A stretch of 11,643 nt of DNA, taken from the NCBI GenBank assembly GCA_947254025.1, contig CAMYBS010000032.1, positions 1 through 11,643 of the forward strand, given 5' to 3'. This document shows positions 1-6,490 of this stretch, piece by piece. Position 1 is the first letter of the stretch; every line of letters begins with the position of its first letter. The DNA is from an uncultured Clostridia bacterium (GTDB lineage Bacteria; Bacillota; Clostridia; Tissierellales; Peptoniphilaceae). The translations under genes were made by a program, and so were the position numbers. Under the pieces are notes generated by a model. That model did not search any database. It saw only the letters and a list, made by a program, of their open reading frames with translations, and was not told the origin of the DNA.

Positions 1-449
1 TTAATTTGTTTGATACTACTTGTGCTTTTACATCTGTACCATCTAAAGTAACTGTTTCTATCTCATAATTTGCTTCTGGATTAAATGTAACTACTATTGT
101 TTTGCCTTTATCTACTGTAGCTGTATTTGGTGTTAATGTTATTGTTCCGTGTCCACCATCTACGTTTGTTGTTAATGTTACTTGTTCTGGTGGAGCTGGT
201 TTTTCTTTGAATTTAACTTTTAATGTTTTGCTCTTATCCATAGTTACGGTTAATTTGTTTGATACTACTTGTGCTTTTACATCTGTACCATCTAAAGTAA
301 CTGTATCTATCTCATAATTTGTTTCTGGATTAAATGTAACTACTATTGTATTGCCTTTATCTACTGTAGCTGAGGCTGGTGTTACTGTTACTGTTCCGTG
401 TCCATTAATTATGTTTGTTGTTAAAGTTACTTTTTCTGGTGGAGTTACA
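1..449 (-). repeat. Tandem 249-bp (83-codon) coding repeats, second copy cut by the window edge
   Basis: The sequence at 1-30 recurs from 250, an offset of 249 bp, and the match continues through most of the unit. In the protein, the segments beginning at V529 and V612 share motifs such as ATVDKG, VVTFNPE, TVTLDGTDVKAQVVSNKL. More units may follow to the left of the window. Confidence 0.85.
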
Positions 450-2014
450 ACGTCTTCAACTTTAACAGTCAAGTCAACATCTATTACTTCATAGTTTGTT
501 GTGTCAGCTGGAGTAAACTTTGCTTTAAAAGTCTTTTCGCCAACTGTGTCTAAAACTATTTCTCCATCTACCCAAGTAAATCCTGAAGGTAAAGTTACTG
601 TTGAAAGTTTTTTGTCTTTTTTACCTTTAAGTCCTGTAGGAACTGTATATGTTGGATCAGCTTTTTCAATTTCAAAAGGAATATTCTTAACTTCCTTTGT
701 GCCATCCTTCCACTTGTATCCTGCCTCAAGAGTTGCCTTTGCAGTATATGTGCCGGCATTTGTTTCAGTATTACCTGTTATTGTGTATCCTGTTCCTTCA
801 TTTACACCTGTTTGAGGATTTCCGTTGTAAACTAAATTAGTGTTTGCTTTTGGAATTTCTATAGCTGTTTCTGTAGAAGTTTTTGAGATTATATATTCTT
901 CAGACTGAGCAGAGAGATAAGAGAAAGTATCTCCAACATTTGGCTTTACATTATCTGCCCATTTTTTGGTATCTACTGTAACTGTTACTCCTTCTTCGTT
1001 AAGTTTATGTGTTTTTCCTGCCTTGCCGTCAATACGGACTTGTACTTCATATTTATATGTTCCTTCTATAAAAGCAGTACCTTTATAACTTACCCAGCTT
1101 GTACCATCTTTTTTACGCCAACCGCACATAACTTCATTAAAATATGCGGGCGAGCCTTGTGTTACAGTAAAAGTTGGATCTTTTACTTGTCCTCCATATA
1201 CCGGGATACTGTTTGTATCCGATGTTGCAACGATATTATTTATTTTTATGCGGTCGCTTGGATCTATAACTGTATCTGCTACAGTCAAGGTTATATCTTT
1301 CGTAGCTGAATTTTTATCAGTAACGCGTATAACAAGATCATTATTTTTTCCAATATTGTTTGGAGTTCCGGATACGGTTCCGTCACTTGCTACACTTATC
1401 CAATCAGGACCGGAAACTTTTGAGAATGTATAAGGTTTTTCTCCGCCTGTAGCACCTGTAGCTACTGAGAAAGAAGTTATAGCTTTTCCTTCATAGTTTA
1501 AACCGATGTTCCAACTATTGTTTTTGACAAAATCAAGTGGGACTCCAACCGGAGCTGTTATTATATATTCTTTAGATTTAGCAGAGAAATAAGAGAAATC
1601 ATCTCCCCAAATTGGCTTTACATTATCTGCCCATTTGTATCCATCTACTGTAACTGTTACTCCTTCTTCGTTAAGTTTATGTGTTTTTCCTGCCTCGCCG
1701 TCAATACGGATTTGTACTCCATAACAATATGTTCCTTCTGTAAAAGCAGTACCTTTATAACTTACCCAGCTTGTACCATCTTTTTTACGCCAACCGCACA
1801 TAACTTTATCAAAATATGCGGGCGAGCCTTGTGTTACAGTAAAAGTTGGTTTTTTTACTGTTCCTCCATATACCGGGATACTGTCTGTATCCGATTTTGC
1901 AACGATATTGCTAATCGGTGTACGAGTATCCTCTGCGAATACATTTGTAGGCATTAGTCCTGCGAGCATAAATATTGCCAAGGTTAGTGCCAAAATTTTT
2001 CTAATCTTTTTCAT
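1..2014 (-). CDS. Secreted multi-domain repeat surface protein, 3' end missing (partial)
   Basis: The reading frame is open from the ATG at 2014-2012 to the window edge, giving 671 codons and no stop. The start is fixed by AGGAG eight bases upstream and by a signal peptide: MKKIRK, a hydrophobic stretch, then cleavage probably after VFA (residue 27). Domains in order: a ~117-residue module (about 36-152) with WRKKDG and KWADNVKP motifs; a putative Ig-like domain of He_PIG type (about 188-246, with WISVASDGTVSGTP); a second copy of the first module (about 260-376); an MBG-like region (about 385-527, with VYNGNPQTG and NAGTYTAKATLEAGYKW); then 83-residue repeats starting at V529 and V612, similar to bacterial InlB/Flg_new-type repeats. 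The protein is probably exported and displayed on the cell wall as an adhesin or structural protein, but binding function and anchor cannot be told without the C terminus. Its promoter cassette and RBS closely match those of the LRR gene at 2345-5776, so the two are probably co-regulated. Confidence 0.85.
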   Translation of the reverse strand, partial: MKKIRKILALTLAIFMLAGLMPTNVFAEDTRTPISNIVAKSDTDSIPVYGGTVKKPTFTVTQGSPAYFDKVMCGWRKKDGTSWVSYKGTAFTEGTYCYGVQIRIDGEAGKTHKLNEEGVTVTVDGYKWADNVKPIWGDDFSYFSAKSKEYIITAPVGVPLDFVKNNSWNIGLNYEGKAITSFSVATGATGGEKPYTFSKVSGPDWISVASDGTVSGTPNNIGKNNDLVIRVTDKNSATKDITLTVADTVIDPSDRIKINNIVATSDTNSIPVYGGQVKDPTFTVTQGSPAYFNEVMCGWRKKDGTSWVSYKGTAFIEGTYKYEVQVRIDGKAGKTHKLNEEGVTVTVDTKKWADNVKPNVGDTFSYLSAQSEEYIISKTSTETAIEIPKANTNLVYNGNPQTGVNEGTGYTITGNTETNAGTYTAKATLEAGYKWKDGTKEVKNIPFEIEKADPTYTVPTGLKGKKDKKLSTVTLPSGFTWVDGEIVLDTVGEKTFKAKFTPADTTNYEVIDVDLTVKVEDVVTPPEKVTLTTNIINGHGTVTVTPASATVDKGNTIVVTFNPETNYEIDTVTLDGTDVKAQVVSNKLTVTMDKSKTLKVKFKEKPAPPEQVTLTTNVDGGHGTITLTPNTATVDKGKTIVVTFNPEANYEIETVTLDGTDVKAQVVSNKL
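888..1909 (-). repeat. Pair of ~350-bp direct repeats within the surface-protein gene
   Basis: Bases 888-1237 and 1560-1909 are highly similar at a constant offset of 672 bp (224 codons). Long runs are identical, for example around the codons for MCGWRKKDGTSWVSYKGTA and KTHKLNEEGVTVTVD. They encode two copies of the same module, separated by an Ig-like domain. Recombination between them would remove 224 residues in frame. Confidence 0.85.
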
Positions 2015-2063
2015 AATCCTCACTCCTTTAATGAAATTTAAAAATATTTTCTTTCTTAAATAT

Positions 2064-2108
2064 ATTCTACATCACAAAAACCAATTGCACATCACCCAAA
2101 AGGGTGAT
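2064..2108 (-). promoter_or_regulatory. Promoter with palindromic operator for the surface-protein gene (copy 1)
   Basis: Reading leftward: the perfect palindrome ATCACCC-AAAA-GGGTGAT (2091-2108), a poor -35 hexamer ATGTGC (2092-2087) sharing two bases with it, a 17-bp spacer, and -10 TAGAAT (2069-2064). The start codon lies about 50 bp further on. The same arrangement occurs twice upstream of the LRR gene. The weak -35 with a palindrome centred near -42 suggests activation by a dimeric regulator. The promoter call rests on three matching copies; the regulator is inferred. Confidence 0.7.
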
Positions 2109-2224
2109 ATTGAAGAAATATTTTTGTAAACATGAAAAAGAATTTTACTTCGAAAAATAATTAAACTCAAAAAAACGTCTCTTTGTCAACAATGGGGGAG
2201 GCTTGCAAAAAAACAAATCCACTC

Positions 2225-2253
2225 AAAAAAATGATCCCGCCACTTTGGCAGGA
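2225..2253 (-). terminator. Second rho-independent terminator downstream of the LRR gene
   Basis: On the minus strand TCCTGCC and GGCGGGA form a 7-bp stem with one G-U pair around a 5-base loop, followed after a few bases by seven T residues (2231-2225). It lies about 50 bp beyond the first terminator and would back it up. Confidence 0.65.
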
Positions 2254-2283
2254 CCATTTGAGAGAGGTCTATGAAAAGAAAAC

Positions 2284-2327
2284 TTTTGCTTTCTTTAGCA
2301 AAAATCCGTGCGGAGTGAGCGCACGGA
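2284..2327 (-). terminator. First rho-independent terminator of the LRR gene, with an adjoining AT-rich hairpin
   Basis: On the minus strand, 18 bp after the stop codon, TCCGTGCG and CGCACGGA (2327-2320 and 2312-2305) form a perfect 8-bp stem with a 7-base loop, followed by TTTTT. A second, AT-rich hairpin (AGCAAAA/TTTTGCT, 2284-2303) follows at once and overlaps the T-tract. The remaining intergenic sequence here (2110-2224) shows nothing else I can support. Confidence 0.8.
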
Positions 2328-2344
2328 CCTTGCCGGGACTTATA

Positions 2345-5300
2345 TTATCTACTGATTGTTCTAATTATTGTTACTTGTTTTTTAGCTGCATCCCACAAGA
2401 TGTCCTTGCCATCTTTAAGGCCAAGAGCTCTTGCAATGTTCGCGATAGGAAGCATTGTTCTGTTATTCTTAATTTCAGGTTTTACGTCGCTTGTATAAGT
2501 TTTTCCATTGACAATAATTTTGTTTGTGTCAACAGGAATCTCAACTCTGTAGAACATATCTTGAATGATAACAGTTCTTGTCTTTGCATCCCACGATACG
2601 CTCATGCCTAAGGCTTCAGCGATATATCTAATTGGAAGCATAGTTCTGCCATTCTTAATATATGGAGCAACGTCCATGCCCTTGAAGCTGTCAGTACCAT
2701 TGATCTTAGTATCCATATTATTTGAACCGATAACAAAGATTACTTCTGTCTCAACTTTTTCAGCTGGCTTGTCAATAGGCTTTTCCTCAGGCTTCTTATC
2801 TTCAGCCGGCTTACTAGGTCTGTGTGGTCTGTGTGGTCTGTATGGCTCGTACCAGTCATCATATCCTGGATAGTATGGTTCTGGTGTAGGTGGTGTTGGT
2901 GGTGTTGGTGGTGTTGGTGGAGGTGTTGTGCCTGTTGCTACTGTAACATTATAAGTTGTTTTCTTGCCTTCATAAGTTATTGTTAGTGTTTGTGTTCCTT
3001 CTGTATCTTTATCAAATCCACTTACCATTTCAGCTGTTACTGGAACTGTTTTTTTCTTTCCGTCTGACATTGTAGCTTCAATTGTTAGGTTTGTTACGTC
3101 TAATTCGTCTCCAACTTTGTATTCTTTTTTGTGCTCTGTACTGTTAACTGCAATTGAATCAACTGTTGGACTTGGTGTTGGAACTGCTGTTACTGTAACA
3201 TTGTAGCTTGTTTTCTTGCCTTCATAAGTTATTGTTAGTGTTTGTGTTCCTTCTGTATCTTTATCAAATCCACTTACCATTTCAGCTGTTACTGGAACTG
3301 TTTTTTTCTTTCCGTCTGACATTGTAGCTTCAATTGTTAGGTTTGTTACGTCTAATTCGTCTCCAACTTTGTATTCTTTTTTGTGCTCTGTACTGTTAAC
3401 TGCAATTGAATCAACTGTTGCTGGTGTTTCTTTATATTTAACATTTAATTTTACCTTTAGTTTATCTAATCCAGTCTTTACATTGTATTCATAAGTCACA
3501 GCTGTTATCGTATTTTTGTCTAATTTCAAGATATTACTGTTAACAGTGTCAACTTTGCCACCCTTCCAGTCACTTGCCTTTGATGGTTCAAATTTACCAG
3601 GTAGTGACTTAAGATTAAATGATAAAGTGCTTTTATCTACTTCTATATCGTATTCTTGATTATTGCCACTAAAACTTGTGACAGCTGTGTTAGCACTTAG
3701 GTCTAAATTAGTCAATTTGTTGATACTACAGCCAAGAGCTTTTAATTTTGTGTTTTTACTTAGGTCTAATTTCTTCAAATGGTTTTGGCTACAGTAAAGA
3801 TATTCTAAGTTTGTGTTATTCTTTAAGTCTAACTCACTTAATTTGTTTACTTGACAATTAATTTTTGTTAATTTTTCATTTTTACTTAAGTTTAAAGTAG
3901 TCAATTGGTTTCCTTCACAAGTAAGAGTTTCTAAGTTTTTGTTCTCACTTAAGTTTAAAGTCTCCAATGGGTTTCGGCTACAGTTAAGATTTTTTAAGTT
4001 TTTGTTATTACTTAAGTTTAAATCAGTCAATTTGTTTTCGTCACAGCGAAGAGTTTTTAAGTTTTTGTTATTACTTAAGTTTAAATCAGTCAATTTGTTA
4101 TGCGCACAACTAAAGTCTATTAAGTTTGTGTTTTTACTTATGTCTAAATCAGTCAATTGGTTATTATAACAATTAAGCTCCCTAATATTAGTAAAGTATT
4201 CTATACCCTTAAGGTTTTTAATGTTTTTATTACTTACATCGATCTCAATCACTGCAAGCTCTTCTGATGATAATTTTCCGTCTTTGTTCTTATCTTTTGT
4301 TTTTGAAACATAGCTTCTAAAGTTTTCATCTGGGAAGTTAGTTTTATTAATTTCTAAAAGATCTTTCCAAATAGCTTTTACTGTAATATTTGAGTTAACT
4401 GTAATGCTGTCACCGACTGGTTTTTCTTCGCCATTTACTTCCCAAGTCTTAAATTCTTTTCCTGTTGGTGCGGTAAATTTACAATATGGTAATCTATATG
4501 GTGAACCTTTTTTTAAGCTAAGACCTTTCATATAGCCCCATCCTTCGTTTCTATCGAATGTTACTTTAACAGCATCTCCGTAGATGATATTCAATTTCAC
4601 ATTTAATATTTTGCCTTCACGAGCCTCGTATTTATATGTCACATAACTTGGTTTTGGGCTATTGAGTGTTAAAGTTTTGCCTGATTTAGTTCCTCCTACC
4701 CAACCACTTGATTTATCTGGAACAAAGCCCTCTTCCAGCGTTGTAAGATCTAAGCTTGTGTCGCTTTCCGGAACTGAGACATAGCGTTCTTGATTAGATC
4801 CATCAAATTCATTAACTTTTGAATTACTACTTAAGTCTAATTTAATTAATTGGTTTTTTGAACAATCAAGATCTTCTAATTTTGTGTTATTCTTCAAGTC
4901 TAAAGTAGTCAATTGGTTTTCTTGACAGTCAATGGATGTTAATTTTGTGTTATTCTTCAAGTCTAAAGTAGTCAATTGGTTTTGTTTACAGTAAAGAATT
5001 TTTAAGTTTGTGTTCTCACTTAAGTCTAATGCACTTAATTGGTTATTGTCACAGAAAATTTCTGTTAATGCTGTGTTTTTACTTAGGTTTAAAGCAGTCA
5101 ATTTGTTATTATCGCAATTAAGAATTTCTAAGTTTGTGGTATGACTTAAGTCTAAATTAGTCAATTGGTTTTGTTGACATTGAAGATTTTTTAAGTTTGT
5201 GGTATTCGTCAAGACTAAATTAGTCAATTGGTTTTCTCTACAGTGAAGAGTTTCTAAGTTTGTGTTATTCGTCAAGGCTAAATTAGTCAATTGGTTGTTT

Positions 5301-5776
5301 CTACAGTCAATGAATGTTAATTTTGTATTTTTACTTAGGTCTAAAGTGGTCAATTGGTTATCTGCACAGTTAATGTATGTTAATTCTGTGTTTTTACTTA
5401 AGGCTAAATTAGTCAATTGGTTTTTGTTACATTCAAGATGTGTCAGTTTTGTATTGCTTTTGACATCTAGTTCTGTCAATTTGTCTTCAATGCAATAAAG
5501 CTCTTTCAATTCAGTAAAGTGTTCAATCCCTTTAAAACTCGTGATTAGTTCACGCTCTATATAAATTTTTTTCACCGCATTCAATTCATCTTGTGACAAG
5601 ATGCCGTTACTGTCCTTATCTTTTTTCTTTACATAGTCCCTAAAATTTGGATCCGGGAAGTTTGTCGGATTTATCGCAACTCCCGGCTCTGCCTTAACAG
5701 GCGCTATGATGAAGTTCATAAAGATCATCATCACTGCCAAAAGTATCGCGACTTGTCTTTCATTTTTCTTTTTCAT
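2345..5776 (-). CDS. Secreted leucine-rich-repeat surface protein with Ig-like and CuAO-N-like domains
   Basis: The protein has 1143 residues. The ATG at 5776-5774 is chosen because AGGAG lies 8 bases upstream and a signal peptide follows at once (cleavage probably after APVKA, residue 29); the frame is open further upstream but only through the promoter. Order: INPTNFPDPNFRDYV segment with a canonical EF-hand loop (D53-E64); 11 LRRs of 21 residues (about 89-319, consensus LxxLxCxxNQLTxLDLSxNT); a beta-rich cap; an InlB-B-like domain (about 402-472); a second EF-hand loop (D495-E506) with 8 LRRs (about 530-697) and cap; two nearly identical Ig-like domains of Big_3 type (about 787-866 and 871-950); a Pro/Thr and RPHRPHRPSKP linker; and a duplicated copper-amine-oxidase-N-like domain (about 1012-1143, with NGRTMLPIRYIAEALG). 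No LPXTG motif is present, so the CuAO-N-like part may mediate wall attachment. Adhesion or ligand binding is likely from the internalin-like architecture; the ligand is unknown. Confidence 0.9.
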   Translation of the reverse strand: MKKKNERQVAILLAVMMIFMNFIIAPVKAEPGVAINPTNFPDPNFRDYVKKKDKDSNGILSQDELNAVKKIYIERELITSFKGIEHFTELKELYCIEDKLTELDVKSNTKLTHLECNKNQLTNLALSKNTELTYINCADNQLTTLDLSKNTKLTFIDCRNNQLTNLALTNNTNLETLHCRENQLTNLVLTNTTNLKNLQCQQNQLTNLDLSHTTNLEILNCDNNKLTALNLSKNTALTEIFCDNNQLSALDLSENTNLKILYCKQNQLTTLDLKNNTKLTSIDCQENQLTTLDLKNNTKLEDLDCSKNQLIKLDLSSNSKVNEFDGSNQERYVSVPESDTSLDLTTLEEGFVPDKSSGWVGGTKSGKTLTLNSPKPSYVTYKYEAREGKILNVKLNIIYGDAVKVTFDRNEGWGYMKGLSLKKGSPYRLPYCKFTAPTGKEFKTWEVNGEEKPVGDSITVNSNITVKAIWKDLLEINKTNFPDENFRSYVSKTKDKNKDGKLSSEELAVIEIDVSNKNIKNLKGIEYFTNIRELNCYNNQLTDLDISKNTNLIDFSCAHNKLTDLNLSNNKNLKTLRCDENKLTDLNLSNNKNLKNLNCSRNPLETLNLSENKNLETLTCEGNQLTTLNLSKNEKLTKINCQVNKLSELDLKNNTNLEYLYCSQNHLKKLDLSKNTKLKALGCSINKLTNLDLSANTAVTSFSGNNQEYDIEVDKSTLSFNLKSLPGKFEPSKASDWKGGKVDTVNSNILKLDKNTITAVTYEYNVKTGLDKLKVKLNVKYKETPATVDSIAVNSTEHKKEYKVGDELDVTNLTIEATMSDGKKKTVPVTAEMVSGFDKDTEGTQTLTITYEGKKTSYNVTVTAVPTPSPTVDSIAVNSTEHKKEYKVGDELDVTNLTIEATMSDGKKKTVPVTAEMVSGFDKDTEGTQTLTITYEGKKTTYNVTVATGTTPPPTPPTPPTPPTPEPYYPGYDDWYEPYRPHRPHRPSKPAEDKKPEEKPIDKPAEKVETEVIFVIGSNNMDTKINGTDSFKGMDVAPYIKNGRTMLPIRYIAEALGMSVSWDAKTRTVIIQDMFYRVEIPVDTNKIIVNGKTYTSDVKPEIKNNRTMLPIANIARALGLKDGKDILWDAAKKQVTIIRTISR
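2941..3420 (-). repeat. Nearly identical tandem 228-bp repeats encoding two Big_3 Ig-like domains
   Basis: Bases 2941-3168 and 3193-3420 match at an offset of 252 bp (84 codons), with only a few differences, clustered near 2951-2956 and 3203-3208. Silent sites are also conserved, which indicates recent duplication or gene conversion. Confidence 0.9.
3686..4189 (-). repeat. Eight 63-bp leucine-rich repeat units (second LRR block)
   Basis: Eight consecutive 21-codon units, residues about 530-697 of the LRR protein, each of the form LxxLxCxxNxLxxLxLSxNx. The conserved Cys position distinguishes them from classical internalin LRRs. Block limits follow the first NIRELNC unit and the loss of pattern at AVTSFSG. 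Confidence 0.85.
4820..5512 (-). repeat. Eleven 63-bp leucine-rich repeat units (first LRR block)
   Basis: Eleven consecutive 21-codon units, residues about 89-319. Adjacent units are very similar at DNA level; for example the TTLDLKNNT unit is doubled around 4880-4980. The block ends where the pattern changes to KVNEFDG. Unit number could vary between strains through slippage or unequal recombination. Confidence 0.85.
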
Positions 5777-5821
5777 AATTCTCACTCCTTTAATAAAATT
5801 TTCAAATTTTTTCTTGAATAT

Positions 5822-5866
5822 ATTGTATACTATAAAAATATTTTCCACATCACCCAAAAGGGTGAT
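5822..5866 (-). promoter_or_regulatory. Proximal promoter with palindromic operator for the LRR gene (copy 2)
   Basis: Leftward: palindrome ATCACCC-AAAA-GGGTGAT (5849-5866), poor -35 ATGTGG (5850-5845), 17-bp spacer, -10 TACAAT (5827-5822). The LRR start codon is about 45 bp downstream. An AT-rich tract precedes the palindrome, as in the other copies, and could act as an UP-like element. Confidence 0.7.
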
Positions 5867-5907
5867 ATTTAAAAAATTTTTTTGTATAAATATTTTCCCT
5901 TAAGTAC

Positions 5908-5952
5908 ATTATATATAATAAAAACCATTTCCACATCACCCAAAAGGGTGAT
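5908..5952 (-). promoter_or_regulatory. Distal promoter with palindromic operator for the LRR gene (copy 3)
   Basis: Leftward: the same palindrome (5935-5952), poor -35 ATGTGG (5936-5931), 17-bp spacer, and a perfect -10 TATAAT (5913-5908). It lies exactly 86 bp upstream of the proximal copy, so the cassette is duplicated in tandem. It is also about 110 bp upstream of the divergent sensor operon, which could allow shared control, although the promoter elements face left. Confidence 0.7.
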
Positions 5953-6003
5953 ATATAAGAAATATTTTTGCAATTTTTTTCTATCTACCTAGTTTTTTTC
6001 TAG

Positions 6004-6054
6004 TATAATAAAGCGCTATATGATATAATTACTATATAAGGTATGTGAAGGGGG
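6004..6054 (+). promoter_or_regulatory. Possible promoter and RBS of the sensor-regulator operon
   Basis: A perfect -10-like TATAAT at 6004-6009 has no good -35 at 16-18 bp; a second TATAAT at 6024-6029 is equally unsupported upstream. AAGGGGG at 6048-6054 is a good ribosome binding site six bases before the ATG at 6061. The RBS is clear; the promoter is tentative. Confidence 0.35.
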
Positions 6055-6060
6055 TTTACT

Positions 6061-6477
6061 ATGTATCGCAAGGAGATTTTAAGTTACATAACGAGTACGT
6101 TTTTTGTTTTGCTGGCAATGAGCTTGCATCTACTAGAGTTCTTTGGCGTAATTAATTTTTCTGTGAACGCCATCGTCTTTTTCTTATACACGATTGTGAT
6201 CCTGCTTTGGGATCGTATCATGGAGAGCCGTATTCTTAGGACGCAGTCGAAAAAGTACTTTAAGATGATCGCCTTTCTTATGATTGGCTACCTTGGTGCG
6301 AGGACTTTGAAGTATGAGATCCTCTTTGACAATATGCTCGTGATCAAGTACATCCGCTACATTTACTACCTTTTCTCGTTAAACATAATTCATCTTGTAT
6401 TTTTTATCTCGCTCATGGTAAATAAGTCTGCGCGAGCCTATCAGCAAGTGGTGGCACCTTCTTTGGATACCGACTGA
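6061..6477 (+). CDS. N-terminal membrane fragment of a frameshifted multi-TM sensor
   Basis: This 138-codon frame encodes four hydrophobic segments (about 9-29, 34-52, 68-84, 98-120), joined by short basic loops, and then a non-hydrophobic tail ending in a premature TGA. Its start has a good RBS. It is the front half of the sensor whose remainder is read at 6491-7678: the other frame is open from 6422 and reads ISKWWHLLWIPTECFVILVLTND, which continues the membrane domain as expected for a 7TM-type kinase N terminus. The tail after about residue 123 is therefore probably out of frame. Whether the fragment is made or stable is unknown. It is best regarded as part of a pseudogene or of a phase-switched gene of about 538 codons. 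Confidence 0.75.
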   Translation: MYRKEILSYITSTFFVLLAMSLHLLEFFGVINFSVNAIVFFLYTIVILLWDRIMESRILRTQSKKYFKMIAFLMIGYLGARTLKYEILFDNMLVIKYIRYIYYLFSLNIIHLVFFISLMVNKSARAYQQVVAPSLDTD

Positions 6478-6490
6478 GTGTTTTGTAATT

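Noticed and set aside
2091..2108. Palindrome ATCACCC-AAAA-GGGTGAT as a terminator hairpin
   Set aside because: It is not followed by a T-run on either strand, lies upstream rather than downstream of genes, and recurs at a fixed distance from -10 elements, which fits an operator.
102..5498. Numerous plus-strand frames inside the two surface-protein genes
   Set aside because: They are antisense shadows of repeat-rich minus-strand coding sequence, with low-complexity translations and no RBS.
3686..5512. Regularly spaced repeats suggestive of a CRISPR array
   Set aside because: The 63-bp period is continuous, keeps an open frame, and encodes degenerate 21-residue LRR units. There are no constant repeats with unique spacers.
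2345..5857. Upstream start at 5857 extending the LRR protein by 27 residues
   Set aside because: The extension has no RBS, places residues before a typical signal peptide, and would begin inside the palindromic operator. The ATG at 5776 has AGGAG and an immediate signal peptide.
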